DNA from: Algoriphagus sp.
Lineage (GTDB): Bacteria > Bacteroidota > Bacteroidia > Cytophagales > Cyclobacteriaceae
Assembly (NCBI RefSeq): GCF_024305035.1
Contig: NZ_JAMWZB010000027.1
Span: 1 to 64,000 of the forward strand
Direction of reading: 5' to 3'
DNA length: 64,000 nucleotides
Positions within the stretch are counted from its first letter, which is position 1. The number at the start of each line of letters is the position of its first letter. Position numbers and translations under genes: made by a program. Below the pieces are notes generated by a model. That model was not told the origin of the DNA. It did not search any database and saw nothing but the letters and a program-made list of their open reading frames with translations. Shown in pieces: positions 26,611 through 37,017 of this stretch.

Positions 26611-27330
26611 TTATTTCAAGTCAAATAGATCCTCTGAGCCGATCATCCGCTCCACGGTGAATCCCTCTCCGTAAGTTTTGAGGATTCGATGCCCCATTTC
26701 TCGAGCTCGAGCTTCAATAAATGGCAAAAAGTCAGGATTGGAAATAAAGCTTTCCGGTTCTTGACTATTCGGATCATGAAATTGAGATTGATATGCCAGA
26801 ATGCTTTTAACTTTGGTGTCCCAGTATTCTGTGATATCAAATACAAAATCCGGTTCGATGTAATTATTTTGAATGTAGTGATATACAAATTTTGGTCTCC
26901 AGGCCTCCTGAGCTTTCCCTTTGTAGGTAGTTTCGATTTTGCGAAGCCCACTCATAAAACAGGCATTGGTCGCTAGGCTTGCACCTTTACCATGGTCAGG
27001 ATGACGGTCACGAATGGCATTGGCCAAAACGATTTCCGGTTGGTATTTTCGGATAATTTTGATGAGCTCCAGTTGATGTTTCTCATCATCTAAAAATAAA
27101 ACATCCTGAAAGCCCATATTTTCCCTTGCTGAAAGTCCTAAGATTTTTGCAGCCTCATCGGCTTCTTTTAATCTTATCTCTGGGGTGCCTCTGGTGCCCA
27201 TTTCACCTTGGGTTAAATCTACGATTCCTACCTTATGCCCTTTGGCAACGTGCGCCAGAATGGTACCCGAACAACCAAGTTCGGCATCATCGGGGTGAGC
27301 GGCGATTACTAAAATGTCTAATTTGTTCAT
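26611..27330 (-). CDS. bshB1: Bacillithiol biosynthesis deacetylase BshB1
   Basis: A 239-residue zinc deacetylase of the LmbE/PIG-L family. I start it at the ATG at 27330 (MNKLDILVIAAHPDDAELGC), four bases after the stop of the M23 gene; an earlier in-frame ATG would overlap that gene. The metal site is visible as AHPDDAE and the distal DRHPDHGKGASL. GEMGTRGTPEIR and the FHDPNSQEPES region fit the BshB1 subgroup, which deacetylates N-acetylglucosaminyl-malate in bacillithiol synthesis. Bacillithiol is known from Bacteroidota. Cytoplasmic. Confidence 0.9.
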   Translation of the reverse strand: MNKLDILVIAAHPDDAELGCSGTILAHVAKGHKVGIVDLTQGEMGTRGTPEIRLKEADEAAKILGLSARENMGFQDVLFLDDEKHQLELIKIIRKYQPEIVLANAIRDRHPDHGKGASLATNACFMSGLRKIETTYKGKAQEAWRPKFVYHYIQNNYIEPDFVFDITEYWDTKVKSILAYQSQFHDPNSQEPESFISNPDFLPFIEARAREMGHRILKTYGEGFTVERMIGSEDLFDLK

Positions 27331-27334
27331 GGAA

Positions 27335-28375
27335 TTATCTGACTCGTAGATTTTGACCAATTCGGAGAATACTTCTGGTAGAAATTCGATTTAATCGGGT
27401 AAGCGTGCTGATGCTCACGCCATACCTTCGTGCGATACCGCCAAGGGTATCTCCTCTTTTTACCCGATGATAAGCTGCTGTCCGGGCTTTGGCAACTTGG
27501 TTGAAGGTAGTTGGGGTGATTTGGTAATCTTGATATTTAATTTTTCCATTGGGAAAATCATACACCAACTCTGGATCAAATGGCAGACCCCGATACCGAA
27601 GTTCATAATGCAAATGAGCGCCTGTACTTCTTCCTGTACTTCCTCCCCTGCCAATTACATCACCAGCTTTGACCTCGTCGCCAACTTTGGCAATTAATTT
27701 TGACATGTGCCCATAAAGTGTTTCCAGACCATTTTTATGCCTAATCACCAAAAAATAGCCATAGCCATAGCGATCGTAGGAACGAACCCGGACAATGCCA
27801 TCAAAAGCGGCATAGACTGGGTCACCGGTGTTTAAGTCCAAATCTGTCCCATAGTGCATTCTTCCCCATCTGGGCCCGTAGGAGGAATTAATTTTCAAGA
27901 TTTCTGAAGGCATTTTCCATTCATAACCAAAAAACGGATCGTAAAGACGGAGATTTACTGTGTCTTGAAACTTTCGGACATCAAAATTGTAGATGTCGAC
28001 TTTTTTAGAATCCCAGGCTGAATAATATTCAAATGCCGTTACCCAAATGCTATCGATTTGGATTTGCTCTGAAACTTTGACCAGACGGTTGGTAGGAGCC
28101 CAAATCATCAGATTTTGATCTTCTGCGATGATGGATCGCGACTTCCTTAAATTGACGTTATTTTCAAAGATAAGGGAGTCCGTAATAGAGCTTAACGACT
28201 GCAAGTAGCTTTCCTGATCAAAAGTCCTCAACTCTATATTTCTTCGCTCTTGAGGAACGGAAATGGTTTCTGACTTACTTTTTTTGATGATTTTCGGAAA
28301 AATTTGAGCATTGGCCGTAGGTAGACCAATGCTCAAAATTAATCCTATACATAGTATCAGGTGTGGATACTTCAT
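27335..28375 (-). CDS. M23-family peptidoglycan endopeptidase with C-terminal LysM
   Basis: A 346-residue exported protein (signal ending PTANAQ). The M23 metallopeptidase core runs from about 165 to 280: YGPRWGRMHYGTDLDL supplies the first His and Asp zinc ligands, and GAHLHYELRYRG supplies the HxH motif. A LysM peptidoglycan-binding domain ends the protein (YHRVKRGDTLGGIARRYGV...). The set of ligands indicates an active endopeptidase that cuts peptide cross-links, rather than a degenerate EnvC/NlpD-type activator. It lies between trxB (9 bases upstream) and bshB1 (4 bases downstream). Confidence 0.9.
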   Translation of the reverse strand: MKYPHLILCIGLILSIGLPTANAQIFPKIIKKSKSETISVPQERRNIELRTFDQESYLQSLSSITDSLIFENNVNLRKSRSIIAEDQNLMIWAPTNRLVKVSEQIQIDSIWVTAFEYYSAWDSKKVDIYNFDVRKFQDTVNLRLYDPFFGYEWKMPSEILKINSSYGPRWGRMHYGTDLDLNTGDPVYAAFDGIVRVRSYDRYGYGYFLVIRHKNGLETLYGHMSKLIAKVGDEVKAGDVIGRGGSTGRSTGAHLHYELRYRGLPFDPELVYDFPNGKIKYQDYQITPTTFNQVAKARTAAYHRVKRGDTLGGIARRYGVSISTLTRLNRISTRSILRIGQNLRVR

Positions 28376-28384
28376 GAATGCGTT

Positions 28385-29329
28385 TTAATGATTCTCCAAT
28401 GCAGCTAAAAACCTCTCAGCATCCAGTGCAGCCATACAACCTGTTCCTGCTGCAGTGACCGCCTGTCTGTAAATATGATCCTGAGCATCTCCACATGCGA
28501 AAACGCCCTCTACGTTGGTTTTGGTACTGCCTGGGATGGTTTTTATGTAACCAGACTCGTCCATGTGGATAAAGTCTTTGAAGACACTGGTGTTTGGCTG
28601 ATGACCAATAGCAACAAAGAAGCCAGAAATCTTGAGTTCTCGTTTTTGGTGTGTAACATTATTTATTACCCGAGCGCCGGTCACTTCTTCTTCACCTAGA
28701 ATCTCTTCTGTTTCAGTGTTCCAAAGGATTTCTATTTTAGGATTGTTCATCACACGATTTTGCATAATCTGGGAAGCGCGCATTTCATCCCTTCTAACAA
28801 TCATGTAAACCTTGCTACAGATATTTGCTAAATAAGAGGCTTCCTCACAGGCGGTGTCGCCAGCTCCTACAATAGCCACATCTTGACCTCTAAAGAAAAA
28901 CCCATCACAGACTGCGCAAGCAGAAACCCCTTTGCCATTTAAGCGGGTTTCGCTATCTAGCCCCAGCCATTTGGCAGAGGCTCCGGTAGAGATAATGACC
29001 GTATCGGCATGGACAGTAACCTGTTCATCCACCGTGACTACATAGGGTGTTTGGCTGAAGTCAACTGCAGTGACCATTCCGTAGCGGACCTTCGTCCCAA
29101 ATCGCTCGGCCTGTTTTCGGAAATCTTCCATCATCTCAGGCCCCATGATCCCATCGGGATATCCGGGATAGTTTTCCACGTCTGTGGTAATGGTCAATTG
29201 ACCTCCCGGCTGACCTCCGGTATAAAGCACGGGATTTAATCCCGCACGAGAAGCATAAATAGCTGCAGTATATCCTGCAGGCCCTGATCCGATGATCAGC
29301 ACCTTTACTCGTTCAATGTCTTGATTCAT
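28385..29329 (-). CDS. trxB: Thioredoxin-disulfide reductase
   Basis: A 314-residue NADPH-dependent flavoenzyme that reduces thioredoxin. FAD-binding GSGPAGYTAAIYASRAGL is near residue 13, the redox pair is CAVC in GVSACAVCDGFFF (about 136-139), the NADPH-binding VGAGDTACEEASYL follows, and GVFACGDAQDHIYRQA is the C-terminal FAD motif. Length is standard for the low-molecular-weight type. It is the first gene of a leftward run with the M23 endopeptidase and bshB1. Confidence 0.97.
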   Translation of the reverse strand: MNQDIERVKVLIIGSGPAGYTAAIYASRAGLNPVLYTGGQPGGQLTITTDVENYPGYPDGIMGPEMMEDFRKQAERFGTKVRYGMVTAVDFSQTPYVVTVDEQVTVHADTVIISTGASAKWLGLDSETRLNGKGVSACAVCDGFFFRGQDVAIVGAGDTACEEASYLANICSKVYMIVRRDEMRASQIMQNRVMNNPKIEILWNTETEEILGEEEVTGARVINNVTHQKRELKISGFFVAIGHQPNTSVFKDFIHMDESGYIKTIPGSTKTNVEGVFACGDAQDHIYRQAVTAAGTGCMAALDAERFLAALENH

Positions 29330-29460
29330 CTTTAAGAAGTATTAAATCGGGTAAAATTTGACAAATATTGGATGGTAACAAAACTACCAATTGTTAAAAT
29401 TCCCAAATGTGACTCTTATCCTATGAAAATCAGTCACTGGGTGCCAGGTTGACTAAAAAT

Positions 29461-29487
29461 AAAAAAGGGAGTCGCCTCCCCTTTTTG
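29461..29487 (-). terminator. Intrinsic terminator of the sigma-factor gene
   Basis: GGGAG-TCGC-CTCCC with flanking A and T runs lies immediately after the sigma-factor stop. It gives a U-run on the minus strand. Confidence 0.8.
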
Positions 29488-30351
29488 TTAACCTAAGTAA
29501 GGCTTCAGTGTCTTACTTCGAGAAGTGTGCCTTAGCCTACGTATTGCTTTTTCTTTGATCTGCCTCACCCGCTCTCGGGTAAGATTAAATTTCTCGCCAA
29601 TTTCCTCAAGGGTCATGGCTTGCTCTCCGTTCAATCCGAAATAAAGGGTGATCACATCGGCTTCACGTTGCGTTAGGGTAGACAAAGCACGCTGCACTTC
29701 TTTTCGAAGCGAGTCGTTCATCAGTTCATCATCTGGCTTTTCATCCCCGTCATTTTCCAAGACATCCAAAAGACTATTTTCCTCACCTTGTACAAAAGGT
29801 GCGTCCATAGATACATGACGTCCGGAGATTTTCATGGTATCCACAACCTCGGAAGCAGTTACTTCAAGCACTTCGGCTAGCTCTTCTGGAGAGGGCTCTC
29901 GCTCAAATTTCTGCTCGAGTTCACTGAATGTTTTGGAGATTTTATTTAATGACCCCACCCGGTTCAATGGCAATCGCACAATTCTAGATTGCTCGGCCAA
30001 TGCCTGCAAAATTGATTGACGAATCCACCAAACGGCGTAGGAGATAAATTTGAATCCTCTGGTTTCATCAAATCGCTGTGCCGCCTTGATCAATCCCAAA
30101 TTCCCCTCGTTGATCAAGTCACCCAGAGAGAGTCCTTGGTTTTGATATTGCTTTGCTACTGAAACCACAAATCGAAGATTGGCTTTGGTTAACTTCTCCA
30201 AGGCCAATTGGTCTCCTTCACGGATCCTCTTTGCCAAAACAACTTCTTCGTCTGCAGTTAACAAATCTACCTTTCCAATTTCCTGAAGGTATTTGTCCAG
30301 GGATTGGCTTTCTCTGTTGGTAATCTGTTTACTGATTTTTAGCTGCCTCAT
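29488..30351 (-). CDS. rpoD: Primary RNA polymerase sigma factor (RpoD/SigA type)
   Basis: A 287-residue sigma-70 protein without region 1.1, as is normal for Bacteroidota primary sigma factors. It contains region 1.2 ([20 protein letters not shown]), region 2 with [38 protein letters not shown] and the -10 recognition helix [15 protein letters not shown], region 3, and region 4 with the helix-turn-helix [20 protein letters not shown]. The close match to RpoD/SigA at all promoter-contact helices points to the housekeeping factor. Monocistronic, with its own terminator. Confidence 0.95.
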   Translation of the reverse strand: MRQLKISKQITNRESQSLDKYLQEIGKVDLLTADEEVVLAKRIREGDQLALEKLTKANLRFVVSVAKQYQNQGLSLGDLINEGNLGLIKAAQRFDETRGFKFISYAVWWIRQSILQALAEQSRIVRLPLNRVGSLNKISKTFSELEQKFEREPSPEELAEVLEVTASEVVDTMKISGRHVSMDAPFVQGEENSLLDVLENDGDEKPDDELMNDSLRKEVQRALSTLTQREADVITLYFGLNGEQAMTLEEIGEKFNLTRERVRQIKEKAIRRLRHTSRSKTLKPYLG

Positions 30352-30413
30352 TCAGAATAATGATTTGTGTAATTGATTTTTAGATATGGAATGTAATCAA
30401 AGGAAGGCTAATC

Positions 30414-32555
30414 TTAACCTTTTGGTTCCTGTTTTTCTGGTTTTGGGATTAAAACTTTTCTGGAAAGCTTAAATTTCCCAGTCTTTTTATCCACATCGAT
30501 AAGCTTAACGACGATTTCCTCTCCAGGTTCAAGAACACCTTCCATGCTTTCCAGACGCTCCCATTTGATTTCAGATATATGGAGTAAACCATCTTTACCA
30601 GGCATAAATTCCACGAAGGCGCCGAAAGGCTGAATATTTTTCACTTTACCGGTGTAGGTCTCTCCGATCTCCGGCTGAGCGACAATTGCTTTGATACGCT
30701 TGATAGCCGCATCCATATTCTCCTGATTGGCAGAGAAAACGTTGATTTTACCTTGATTATCGATCTCTTCGATCACAATCGTAGTACTGGTATCTTTTTG
30801 AATTTCCTGGATTACTTTTCCACCAGGCCCGATCACTGCACCGATCAATTCCTTAGGAATCATCATTACAAAAGATCGAGGAGTATGAGGTTTTAAATCC
30901 GGTTTTGGAGCAGCGAGTGTTTTGTTGATTTCATTCAAAATATGAAGTCTGCCTTCTTTGGCTTGATGCAACGCTTCTTTCAAGACCGAGTAATCCAATC
31001 CTTCTACTTTCAAATCCATCTGACAAGCCGTGATTCCCTTCTCAGTACCCGTGACTTTGAAATCCATATCTCCCAAATGATCTTCATCTCCTAATATATC
31101 AGAAAGGATGGCATACTTTCCAGTTTTGGCATCAGAAATCATTCCCATGGCAATTCCAGTAACCGGTGCTTTGATTTTTACCCCTGCATCCATCAGGGCC
31201 AAAGAACCTGCACAAACGGTGGCCATGGAAGAAGATCCATTTGATTCCAAAATATCGGATACGATGCGGATGGTATAGGGGTTTTCAACCTCAGAAGGCA
31301 ACACTTTTTTCAAGGCTCTCATCGCCAAGTTTCCGTGTCCTACTTCTCTTCTGCCCGGACCTCGATTCGGTTTTACCTCCCCTGTAGAAAATCCAGGGAA
31401 GTTGTAATGAAGGAAAAATTTATTGTATCCAGAAATTACAGCTCCATCCACCATCTGCTCGTCCATTTTGGTACCTAATGTACAGGTGGTGACGGATTGG
31501 GTTTCTCCTCTAGTAAACACCGCAGAACCGTGTGCTGAAGGTAGGTAATCCACCACAGACCAAATCGGTCTCACTTCGGTAAGATTCCGGCCATCCATTC
31601 GTTTTTTGGTATCTAATGTGAAGTTTCTTGCAGCTTCTTTGTGAATTTTGTGAAAATAAGGACCGATCAAACTCGCCTCATATTCATGCTCCTCACCCAA
31701 TGCCTCTACAAACTCATCTTTGATCTCTTTAATCAGAGCAGATCGCTCGCTCTTGTTTGCAATTTGCTTGGCAACCGACTGATATAATTTATCATACAAT
31801 TCTGAACGCATCTTGTCAAACAGCGCTGGATCCGATTTCTCGTGATTGTATTCTCGCTTTTGCTCCTTTCCTACTTCTTTGGTCAGTTCAAGTTGTATTT
31901 GACAATGACGTTTGATCTCTTCATGTGCAAATTCCATGGCCTCAACCATTTCATCTTCTTGGATTTCGTTGGCTTCGCCCTCTACCATCAAAATGAAATC
32001 CAAGGATCCAGCTACGATAAACTCCAAGGAAGCCTTCTCAAGATCGCTGGGTTTGGGGTTGATGACTAATTGACCATCAATCTTTGCTACGCGAACCTCA
32101 GAAATGGGTCCATTAAACGGGATATCAGAAACTGCCAATGCTGCCGATGCAGCCAATCCGGCTAAACAATCTGGCAAAACCTCCTCATCTGAGGACATTA
32201 AAGTAATGGCAATTTGTGTATCTGCATGATAATCGTCGGGAAAAATAGGACGAATCGCTCGATCAACAATACGGCTAATTAGAATTTCATAATCGGAAAG
32301 TCTTCCTTCCCGTTTCAAAAAACCTCCAGGTATTTTTCCGGATGCTGCGAATTTTTCTTGATAATCCACAGACATAGGTAAAAAGTCGACTCCTTCTCCA
32401 GCCTCTTTTTTGGATACTACTGTAGCCAAAAGCATGGCTTTCCCCATTCGTACTACTACAGAACCATCAGCTTGCTTTGCCAATGCACCTGTTTCAATAG
32501 TGATTTCTCTACCATCCTTAAGGGTGATGGTCTTAGTGATTAAATTTGGTAACAT
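30414..32555 (-). CDS. pnp: Polynucleotide phosphorylase
   Basis: A 713-residue exoribonuclease that degrades RNA 3'-to-5' by phosphorolysis. It has two RNase PH-like domains ([21 protein letters not shown] and [15 protein letters not shown]; catalytic region [25 protein letters not shown]), a KH domain ([12 protein letters not shown] near 575) and a C-terminal S1 domain ([15 protein letters not shown] near 630). Length is standard. It follows rpsO on the same strand, the conserved bacterial rpsO-pnp order, with the rpsO terminator in the 100-base gap. Confidence 0.98.
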   Translation of the reverse strand: MLPNLITKTITLKDGREITIETGALAKQADGSVVVRMGKAMLLATVVSKKEAGEGVDFLPMSVDYQEKFAASGKIPGGFLKREGRLSDYEILISRIVDRAIRPIFPDDYHADTQIAITLMSSDEEVLPDCLAGLAASAALAVSDIPFNGPISEVRVAKIDGQLVINPKPSDLEKASLEFIVAGSLDFILMVEGEANEIQEDEMVEAMEFAHEEIKRHCQIQLELTKEVGKEQKREYNHEKSDPALFDKMRSELYDKLYQSVAKQIANKSERSALIKEIKDEFVEALGEEHEYEASLIGPYFHKIHKEAARNFTLDTKKRMDGRNLTEVRPIWSVVDYLPSAHGSAVFTRGETQSVTTCTLGTKMDEQMVDGAVISGYNKFFLHYNFPGFSTGEVKPNRGPGRREVGHGNLAMRALKKVLPSEVENPYTIRIVSDILESNGSSSMATVCAGSLALMDAGVKIKAPVTGIAMGMISDAKTGKYAILSDILGDEDHLGDMDFKVTGTEKGITACQMDLKVEGLDYSVLKEALHQAKEGRLHILNEINKTLAAPKPDLKPHTPRSFVMMIPKELIGAVIGPGGKVIQEIQKDTSTTIVIEEIDNQGKINVFSANQENMDAAIKRIKAIVAQPEIGETYTGKVKNIQPFGAFVEFMPGKDGLLHISEIKWERLESMEGVLEPGEEIVVKLIDVDKKTGKFKLSRKVLIPKPEKQEPKG

Positions 32556-32612
32556 AAATTATGATTTGTATTATTTTTCTCGTTTTAAAAATTAAGGCAT
32601 CCAGTTTAAAAA

Positions 32613-32646
32613 GAAAAAAGTAAGGTCCTCCAAAAGAGAACCTTAC
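32613..32646 (-). terminator. Terminator/attenuator between rpsO and pnp
   Basis: An 11-bp stem (32620-32630 with 32636-32646, one wobble) with a 5-base loop is followed on the minus strand by six T. It lies just after the rpsO stop. Partial read-through could feed pnp. Confidence 0.85.
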
Positions 32647-32655
32647 CTTGATTCG

Positions 32656-32931
32656 TTATTTTCTGATTCCTAATTCAGAAATAATCGCTCTGTATCGCTC
32701 AATGTCAGTTTTGATTAAGTAATCGAGCAAGCTTCTACGCTTACCTACGAGCTTAAGTAATCCCAAACGTGAGGAGTGGTCCTTTTTATTGGACTTCAAA
32801 TGTTCAGTCAAATGCTGAATTCTGTGAGTAAAGAGGGCAATCTGAGACTCAGGAGATCCTGTGTCAGTTTCAGATTTTAACCGTCCATGATTTTTAAACA
32901 ACTCTTGTTTTTTCTCTGATGTTAAATACAT
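32656..32931 (-). CDS. rpsO: 30S ribosomal protein S15
   Basis: A 91-residue protein that binds 16S rRNA early in small-subunit assembly. Family motifs are clear: [24 protein letters not shown], then [24 protein letters not shown]. Length is normal. TACCTTTG at 32959-32966 (minus strand) is a good candidate -7 promoter element 28 bases upstream of the ATG, though no -33 TTTG sits at the right distance. In other bacteria S15 represses its own translation; no comparable structure was identified here. Confidence 0.97.
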   Translation of the reverse strand: MYLTSEKKQELFKNHGRLKSETDTGSPESQIALFTHRIQHLTEHLKSNKKDHSSRLGLLKLVGKRRSLLDYLIKTDIERYRAIISELGIRK

Positions 32932-32992
32932 GTTTAGCTAAATTAATTAAAACAGCTACAAAGGTAAGGGTAATATTCCAAATTAGAAAATA

Positions 32993-34780
32993 TCAACTGC
33001 TTTTTGAAGCGCTACTCTTCCAGCGTTTCTGGATAGATTTCCACCATTCGATGTAAAAATCAGGTTCAAATAGTCGCGCATCTTTTCTGGCCTGCTTCAA
33101 GAAAAACAAACCAAAGGGCAAAAGCATCACACAGGAAAACCAAGTCCCGATCAAGGGATCAGTAACTCCCTCTTTTGCCCATTTTTCTCCGGTAATGGTC
33201 AGCATATAGTATACGATGAAAAATATGATGGAAACCAAAACCGGCATACCCAGTCCTCCTTTTTTGATAATCGCTCCCAAGGGGGCACCGATCAAAAACA
33301 TGACAAAACAGGCAAATGCCTGAGTGTACTTTTGATACCAAGCGATTTCAAATCTTCTGAATTCCCGCTGGTAATTGTCAATTTGCACTTTTTTCACCTG
33401 AAAATTATTCTTTAAGTTCCGAGAATTATTCAGCGCCATTGTGAGTGCATTGGAGCGATAGCCTCTTTTATTGACCAGCGAATCGATCAATTCCCGCTCA
33501 TCATCGGTCAATGGAGTAGTACGGGTTAGGGTTACTTTCCGATCATCAGGATCGTCAGCGACAGGATTATCCACCATTGCCTCTTCTAATCTGCGTTGCG
33601 GACTTAAAGGCTTGGACCTATTGGATCTCTTGGCTTGTAAGAGTGAATCGACTCTGGGGTTGGCCGGTTTGGAGGCAGTTACCGGAAGTGAACCACTAGA
33701 GTCCAAGGTGACCCCCAAACTTTCTTTGAAATCCAGCACGACGGTATCTTTTTTCTGATCCCCTAAAACTTGTTTTAGGGAATCCATTTCACGTCGCTCT
33801 TTTCTACTCATTTCGGCGCGAAGCGAATCAGCCATTGCCTTTCGTTCCATGATCGGATCCAAGGGGTCCAGGTTTCTGGTTCGCGAATAAAATGGAAAAA
33901 TACTTTCTGCTTGTCGATAGTTTTGGAATTGTTGTTCGTTGACCAAAGAACGAATCGAGTCTAGGCCTAATTTGATTTGCGAAATATTTTTAATGGATCG
34001 ATTAGTAGACCAAAGGTCTTCCGGAGTACGGCTGAGCTGAAACTCATCTAGATCAAAAATTATGATATTTTCATCAAAAGTAGTCCGGTTGAAGGGAATT
34101 GGCTTTTCTGCAATTCCTCGCATTCCTCTCTCCTCATGATAATTGGTTCCTTGGTAAAGGGTCAATTTCATGTAGTTATCATTGAAAAATTTCTCCATCC
34201 GGCCAGAGTCAGCTACGGTCACATCCAAGTTTCCCGAACCTGCACCGTGATTATAAATAATGATATCTTTTAGGTCATTGTCGTTTAATTTTTGATTGAC
34301 TTTGATACTGTAGCCGGGAATGCCTGCATAAAATACGCCTTCTCGAATATCCAACGCCGGAGACTTCATCCGAATGTCATAGAGCAAACTAAAGGTTTTA
34401 AGATTGACTTTGGGTACTAAATAATTATTTGAAAAAAAGGCGGCTATCATCAGAAAAACAGTAAACACGCCAATGGGTCGAAGTGCCCTGACCAACGAAA
34501 TCCCACTGCTTTTGATGGCTGTAATTTCAAAATGTTCTCCTAGATTCCCAAAAGTCATCAAGCTGGACAGTAAAACAGCCAAAGGCAGCGCCATTGGAGA
34601 GATACTGATTACAAAATAGCCGATCAACTCAGCATAGATCCAAAAGCTCAGTCCTTTACCAAATATTTCATCAAAATATTTAAGCATGTTGACAATCAAC
34701 AAAATGAAGTCAACCACCACAAAAGTCAATAAAAATGGCCCTATAAAAGAGCCAAGTATTAATTTATCTAATTTTTTCAT
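32993..34780 (-). CDS. LptF/LptG-family permease of lipopolysaccharide export
   Basis: A 595-residue inner-membrane protein; the ATG at 34780 is preferred because MKKLDKLILGSFIGPFLLTF begins directly with the first helix. Three N-terminal helices (about 10-120) and three C-terminal helices (about 485-580) flank a large soluble region, as in YjgP/YjgQ permeases that extract LPS with LptB. FRRFEIAWYQKYTQAFACFVMFLIGAPLGAIIKKGG is the typical return to the membrane. The soluble part is longer than in E. coli LptF/G because of a charged, low-complexity stretch (about 310-430), which is common in this phylum. Confidence 0.88.
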   Translation of the reverse strand: MKKLDKLILGSFIGPFLLTFVVVDFILLIVNMLKYFDEIFGKGLSFWIYAELIGYFVISISPMALPLAVLLSSLMTFGNLGEHFEITAIKSSGISLVRALRPIGVFTVFLMIAAFFSNNYLVPKVNLKTFSLLYDIRMKSPALDIREGVFYAGIPGYSIKVNQKLNDNDLKDIIIYNHGAGSGNLDVTVADSGRMEKFFNDNYMKLTLYQGTNYHEERGMRGIAEKPIPFNRTTFDENIIIFDLDEFQLSRTPEDLWSTNRSIKNISQIKLGLDSIRSLVNEQQFQNYRQAESIFPFYSRTRNLDPLDPIMERKAMADSLRAEMSRKERREMDSLKQVLGDQKKDTVVLDFKESLGVTLDSSGSLPVTASKPANPRVDSLLQAKRSNRSKPLSPQRRLEEAMVDNPVADDPDDRKVTLTRTTPLTDDERELIDSLVNKRGYRSNALTMALNNSRNLKNNFQVKKVQIDNYQREFRRFEIAWYQKYTQAFACFVMFLIGAPLGAIIKKGGLGMPVLVSIIFFIVYYMLTITGEKWAKEGVTDPLIGTWFSCVMLLPFGLFFLKQARKDARLFEPDFYIEWWKSIQKRWKSSASKSS

Positions 34781-34852
34781 AGAAAATCCTCTTCCTCGTC
34801 CCAAATACGAAACAACGATTTTTGAGGTTCAAAATTGGTGATTTAGATTGAA

Positions 34853-35248
34853 TTAACCACCAATTATTTCTTTCAGTTTACCAATCAACCCTTCCCAAAT
34901 TGCAGTCAATTCATCATCATCATACCCATCAGAATAATCAATTACCTTTAGAAAAAGCGTCTGGGTTAATTCATTTTCTTCCAATTTAAATTCAATGAAT
35001 GCGTGATCCTTTTCCTCAGGATTTGTGGGGTCGAAAAACTCAAATTTCACATGGGAGTTAATTCTCAAAGAAGCGAGTTTGGCAGGATGATCTTCCCCGT
35101 CGAAATTAAAAATGTAGACTTTGTCTTCATTAATTCTCACTTCATCTGCAAACCACTCCTCTAAACCGCTAGCAGTACTTAAATACTGAAAAACAATTTT
35201 TTTTGAGGCATTAATTTGATAATCAGCAACAAACTTATTTTTAACCAT
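34853..35248 (-). CDS. START-like (SRPBCC fold) domain protein
   Basis: A 131-residue cytoplasmic protein of the Bacteroidota START-like family. It begins with NKFVADYQINASKKIVFQYLST and contains GLEEWFADEVR, VKFEFFDPTNPEEKDHAFIEFKL and a C-terminal amphipathic helix WEGLIGKLKEIIGG, which fits the helix-grip fold that encloses a hydrophobic cavity. Family members are annotated AHSA1/START-like with no proven ligand. It lies between the LptF/G permease and tRNA-Met. Confidence 0.85.
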   Translation of the reverse strand: MVKNKFVADYQINASKKIVFQYLSTASGLEEWFADEVRINEDKVYIFNFDGEDHPAKLASLRINSHVKFEFFDPTNPEEKDHAFIEFKLEENELTQTLFLKVIDYSDGYDDDELTAIWEGLIGKLKEIIGG

Positions 35249-35466
35249 GATTTTTAAATTTCTGGAGTGAAAATTTCACTTTTTTAAAGAACGTCAACTT
35301 GCATTTCACAGCACAAGACCTCATATTTGCATTCCCATTTGAAGGGGGACATTGTCCAGAGAAAATGAAAGATTTTCGCTCCTGAACTATTGAAATTCGA
35401 CTGTGTCATAATATAGGCATTAATTCGAACATTCGATATCAAAATTAAAATATTGGAAAAAATTAT

Positions 35467-35540
35467 GGCGAGGTAGCTCAGTTGGTTAGAGCGCAGGATT
35501 CATAACCCTGAGGTCACGGGTTCAACTCCCGTCCTCGCTA
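35467..35540 (+). tRNA. tRNA-Met(CAU), probably elongator
   Basis: A 74-base cloverleaf. The acceptor is GGCGAGG/CCTCGCT (with G1.U72), the D arm GCTC...GAGC, the anticodon arm CAGGA-TTCATAA-CCCTG with anticodon CAT and an A.C pair closing the loop, and the T arm ACGGG-TTCAACT-CCCGT. The discriminator is A and CCA is not encoded. A lysidine-modified tRNA-Ile2 has the same anticodon and cannot be excluded by eye. Confidence 0.93.
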
Positions 35541-35541
35541 C

Positions 35542-35571
35542 AAAGGCTTTCGGAAACGGGAGCCTTTTTTT
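35542..35571 (+). terminator. Intrinsic terminator of tRNA-Met
   Basis: AAAGGCT-N12-AGCCTTT followed by T lies two bases after the tRNA. Confidence 0.8.
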
Positions 35572-35748
35572 GTTGATGGGGTATCCACAAAAAGAAGGGT
35601 CCCTATCGGGCTATTCCAAGGTGCACAGGAGAGAAAATAGAGGCTACCATCAGTCGGTAAATCCAAGGCTACTTCTACCCTTGGAACTGCCAAAACTTTC
35701 TGATGCAGCGACCTTTTAATTTTGGGGGCATTTTTAAAAAATGCGCAT

Positions 35749-35776
35749 AAAAAAAGCCTCCCCGAAGGAAGGCTTT
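35749..35776 (-). terminator. Terminator of the thrS-infC-rpmI-rplT operon
   Basis: On the minus strand GCCTTCC-N4-GGGAGGC (with wobble) is followed by seven T. A second inverted repeat, AAAATAAGGT-N6-ACCTTATTTT (35781-35806), overlaps the rplT stop codon. Confidence 0.8.
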
Positions 35777-35799
35777 CTGCAAAATAAGGTGTGCCGACC

Positions 35800-36144
35800 T
35801 TATTTTACTCTTTCAACTACAGCTTTGAATGCCTCTGGGTGATTCATGGCCAAATCTGCCAAAACCTTACGGTTTAATTCGATATCGGCTTTTTTCAACA
35901 TACCCATAAACTGAGAGTAGGAAATTCCATGCTCACGAGCACCAGCATTGATTCGCTGAATCCACAATGCTCTGAATTCACGTTTCTTTGCTTTTCTGTC
36001 TCTGTATGCATACTGAAGACCTTTCTCATACTTGTTTTTGGCTACAGTCCACACATTTTTACCTCTACCGAAGTAACCTCTGGTGGCCTTTAACACTTTT
36101 TTTCTTCTTGCTCTTGACGCTACTGCGTTTACCGATCTAGGCAT
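35800..36144 (-). CDS. rplT: 50S ribosomal protein L20
   Basis: A 114-residue protein of the large subunit that binds 23S rRNA early in assembly. It has the classic start [20 protein letters not shown], then [41 protein letters not shown] and the C-terminal [11 protein letters not shown]. It is last in the conserved thrS-infC-rpmI-rplT order. In other bacteria L20 represses its own operon; that is family knowledge, not shown here. Confidence 0.98.
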   Translation of the reverse strand: MPRSVNAVASRARRKKVLKATRGYFGRGKNVWTVAKNKYEKGLQYAYRDRKAKKREFRALWIQRINAGAREHGISYSQFMGMLKKADIELNRKVLADLAMNHPEAFKAVVERVK

Positions 36145-36246
36145 AGTTTTTTGTTTTTTGACGCTTGGTGTCCTGACGATTTAGGATCTTTAGAACCAAA
36201 GCACCTGGTGAATAAATAAACCTTAATTAATTGATAGACAAATTGA

Positions 36247-36441
36247 TCAGATTCTCAACATGTCACGTACTCGGCCCTCATCAGACTCGTGTACCAAACC
36301 CGTTTTGGTCAGGTTACGTTTTCTTTTGGTGGCTTTCTTGGTCAGAATGTGGCTTTTGAAAGCGTGTTTCCTTTTGATTTTACCGGTTCCCGTTAAGGCA
36401 AACCGCTTTTTTGCACTTGATTTAGTTTTTACTTTAGGCAT
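36247..36441 (-). CDS. rpmI: 50S ribosomal protein L35
   Basis: A 64-residue basic protein of the large subunit, with the family pattern [36 protein letters not shown] and [12 protein letters not shown]. It lies between infC (24 bases upstream) and rplT (102 bases downstream), exactly as expected for this operon. Confidence 0.98.
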   Translation of the reverse strand: MPKVKTKSSAKKRFALTGTGKIKRKHAFKSHILTKKATKRKRNLTKTGLVHESDEGRVRDMLRI

Positions 36442-36465
36442 CTTACTGTATTTATTTAGTTGAAA

Positions 36466-37017
36466 TTATTTCTTCGACTGCTTGGGTGCGATGAAAATAT
36501 TCATTCGCTTTCCTTCTAATTTGGGCAGCTGTTCCACCGCTCCGTAATCTTCCAAAGCCTGGGCAAATTTCAGTAAAAGCATCTCTCCTCTTTCTTTGAA
36601 GACTATACTTCTACCCACAAAATGCACGTAGGCTTTAACTTTGGCACCTTCTTTCAGAAAGCTAATGGCATGCTTTAGTTTAAAGTTAAAGTCATGATCA
36701 TCGGTATTGGGGCCAAAACGAATTTCCTTCAAAACAACTTTTGCTGCATTCGCCTTAATCTCCTTTTGTTTTTTCTTTTGCTCGTACTTAAACTTCGCAT
36801 AATCCAAAATCTTACATACGGGAGGATTGACGCTGGGTGAAATCTCGACCAGATCCAAGTCGTTTTCTTCGGCCAGTTTGATGGCTTTGTCTGTAGGCAT
36901 CACTGCGTTTCCGCCCTCTACAAAATCTCCTACTACCCGTACTTCTCTTGCTCTGATTCGTTGATTTACCTTATATGGTTCTTCTTGTCGACCTCTGTGT
37001 GGTTGTCTGTCTCTCAA
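36466..37017 (-). CDS. infC: Translation initiation factor IF-3 with a TTG start
   Basis: A 183-residue IF-3 that controls start-codon selection on the 30S subunit. The N-terminal domain ([41 protein letters not shown]) and C-terminal domain ([36 protein letters not shown]) are intact. No ATG is in frame before the conserved region. The only start that gives a normal length is TTG at 37015-37017. A rare start codon at infC is known in other bacteria to allow IF-3 to limit its own synthesis. It is 84 bases downstream of thrS. Confidence 0.95.
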   Translation of the reverse strand: MRDRQPHRGRQEEPYKVNQRIRAREVRVVGDFVEGGNAVMPTDKAIKLAEENDLDLVEISPSVNPPVCKILDYAKFKYEQKKKQKEIKANAAKVVLKEIRFGPNTDDHDFNFKLKHAISFLKEGAKVKAYVHFVGRSIVFKERGEMLLLKFAQALEDYGAVEQLPKLEGKRMNIFIAPKQSKK

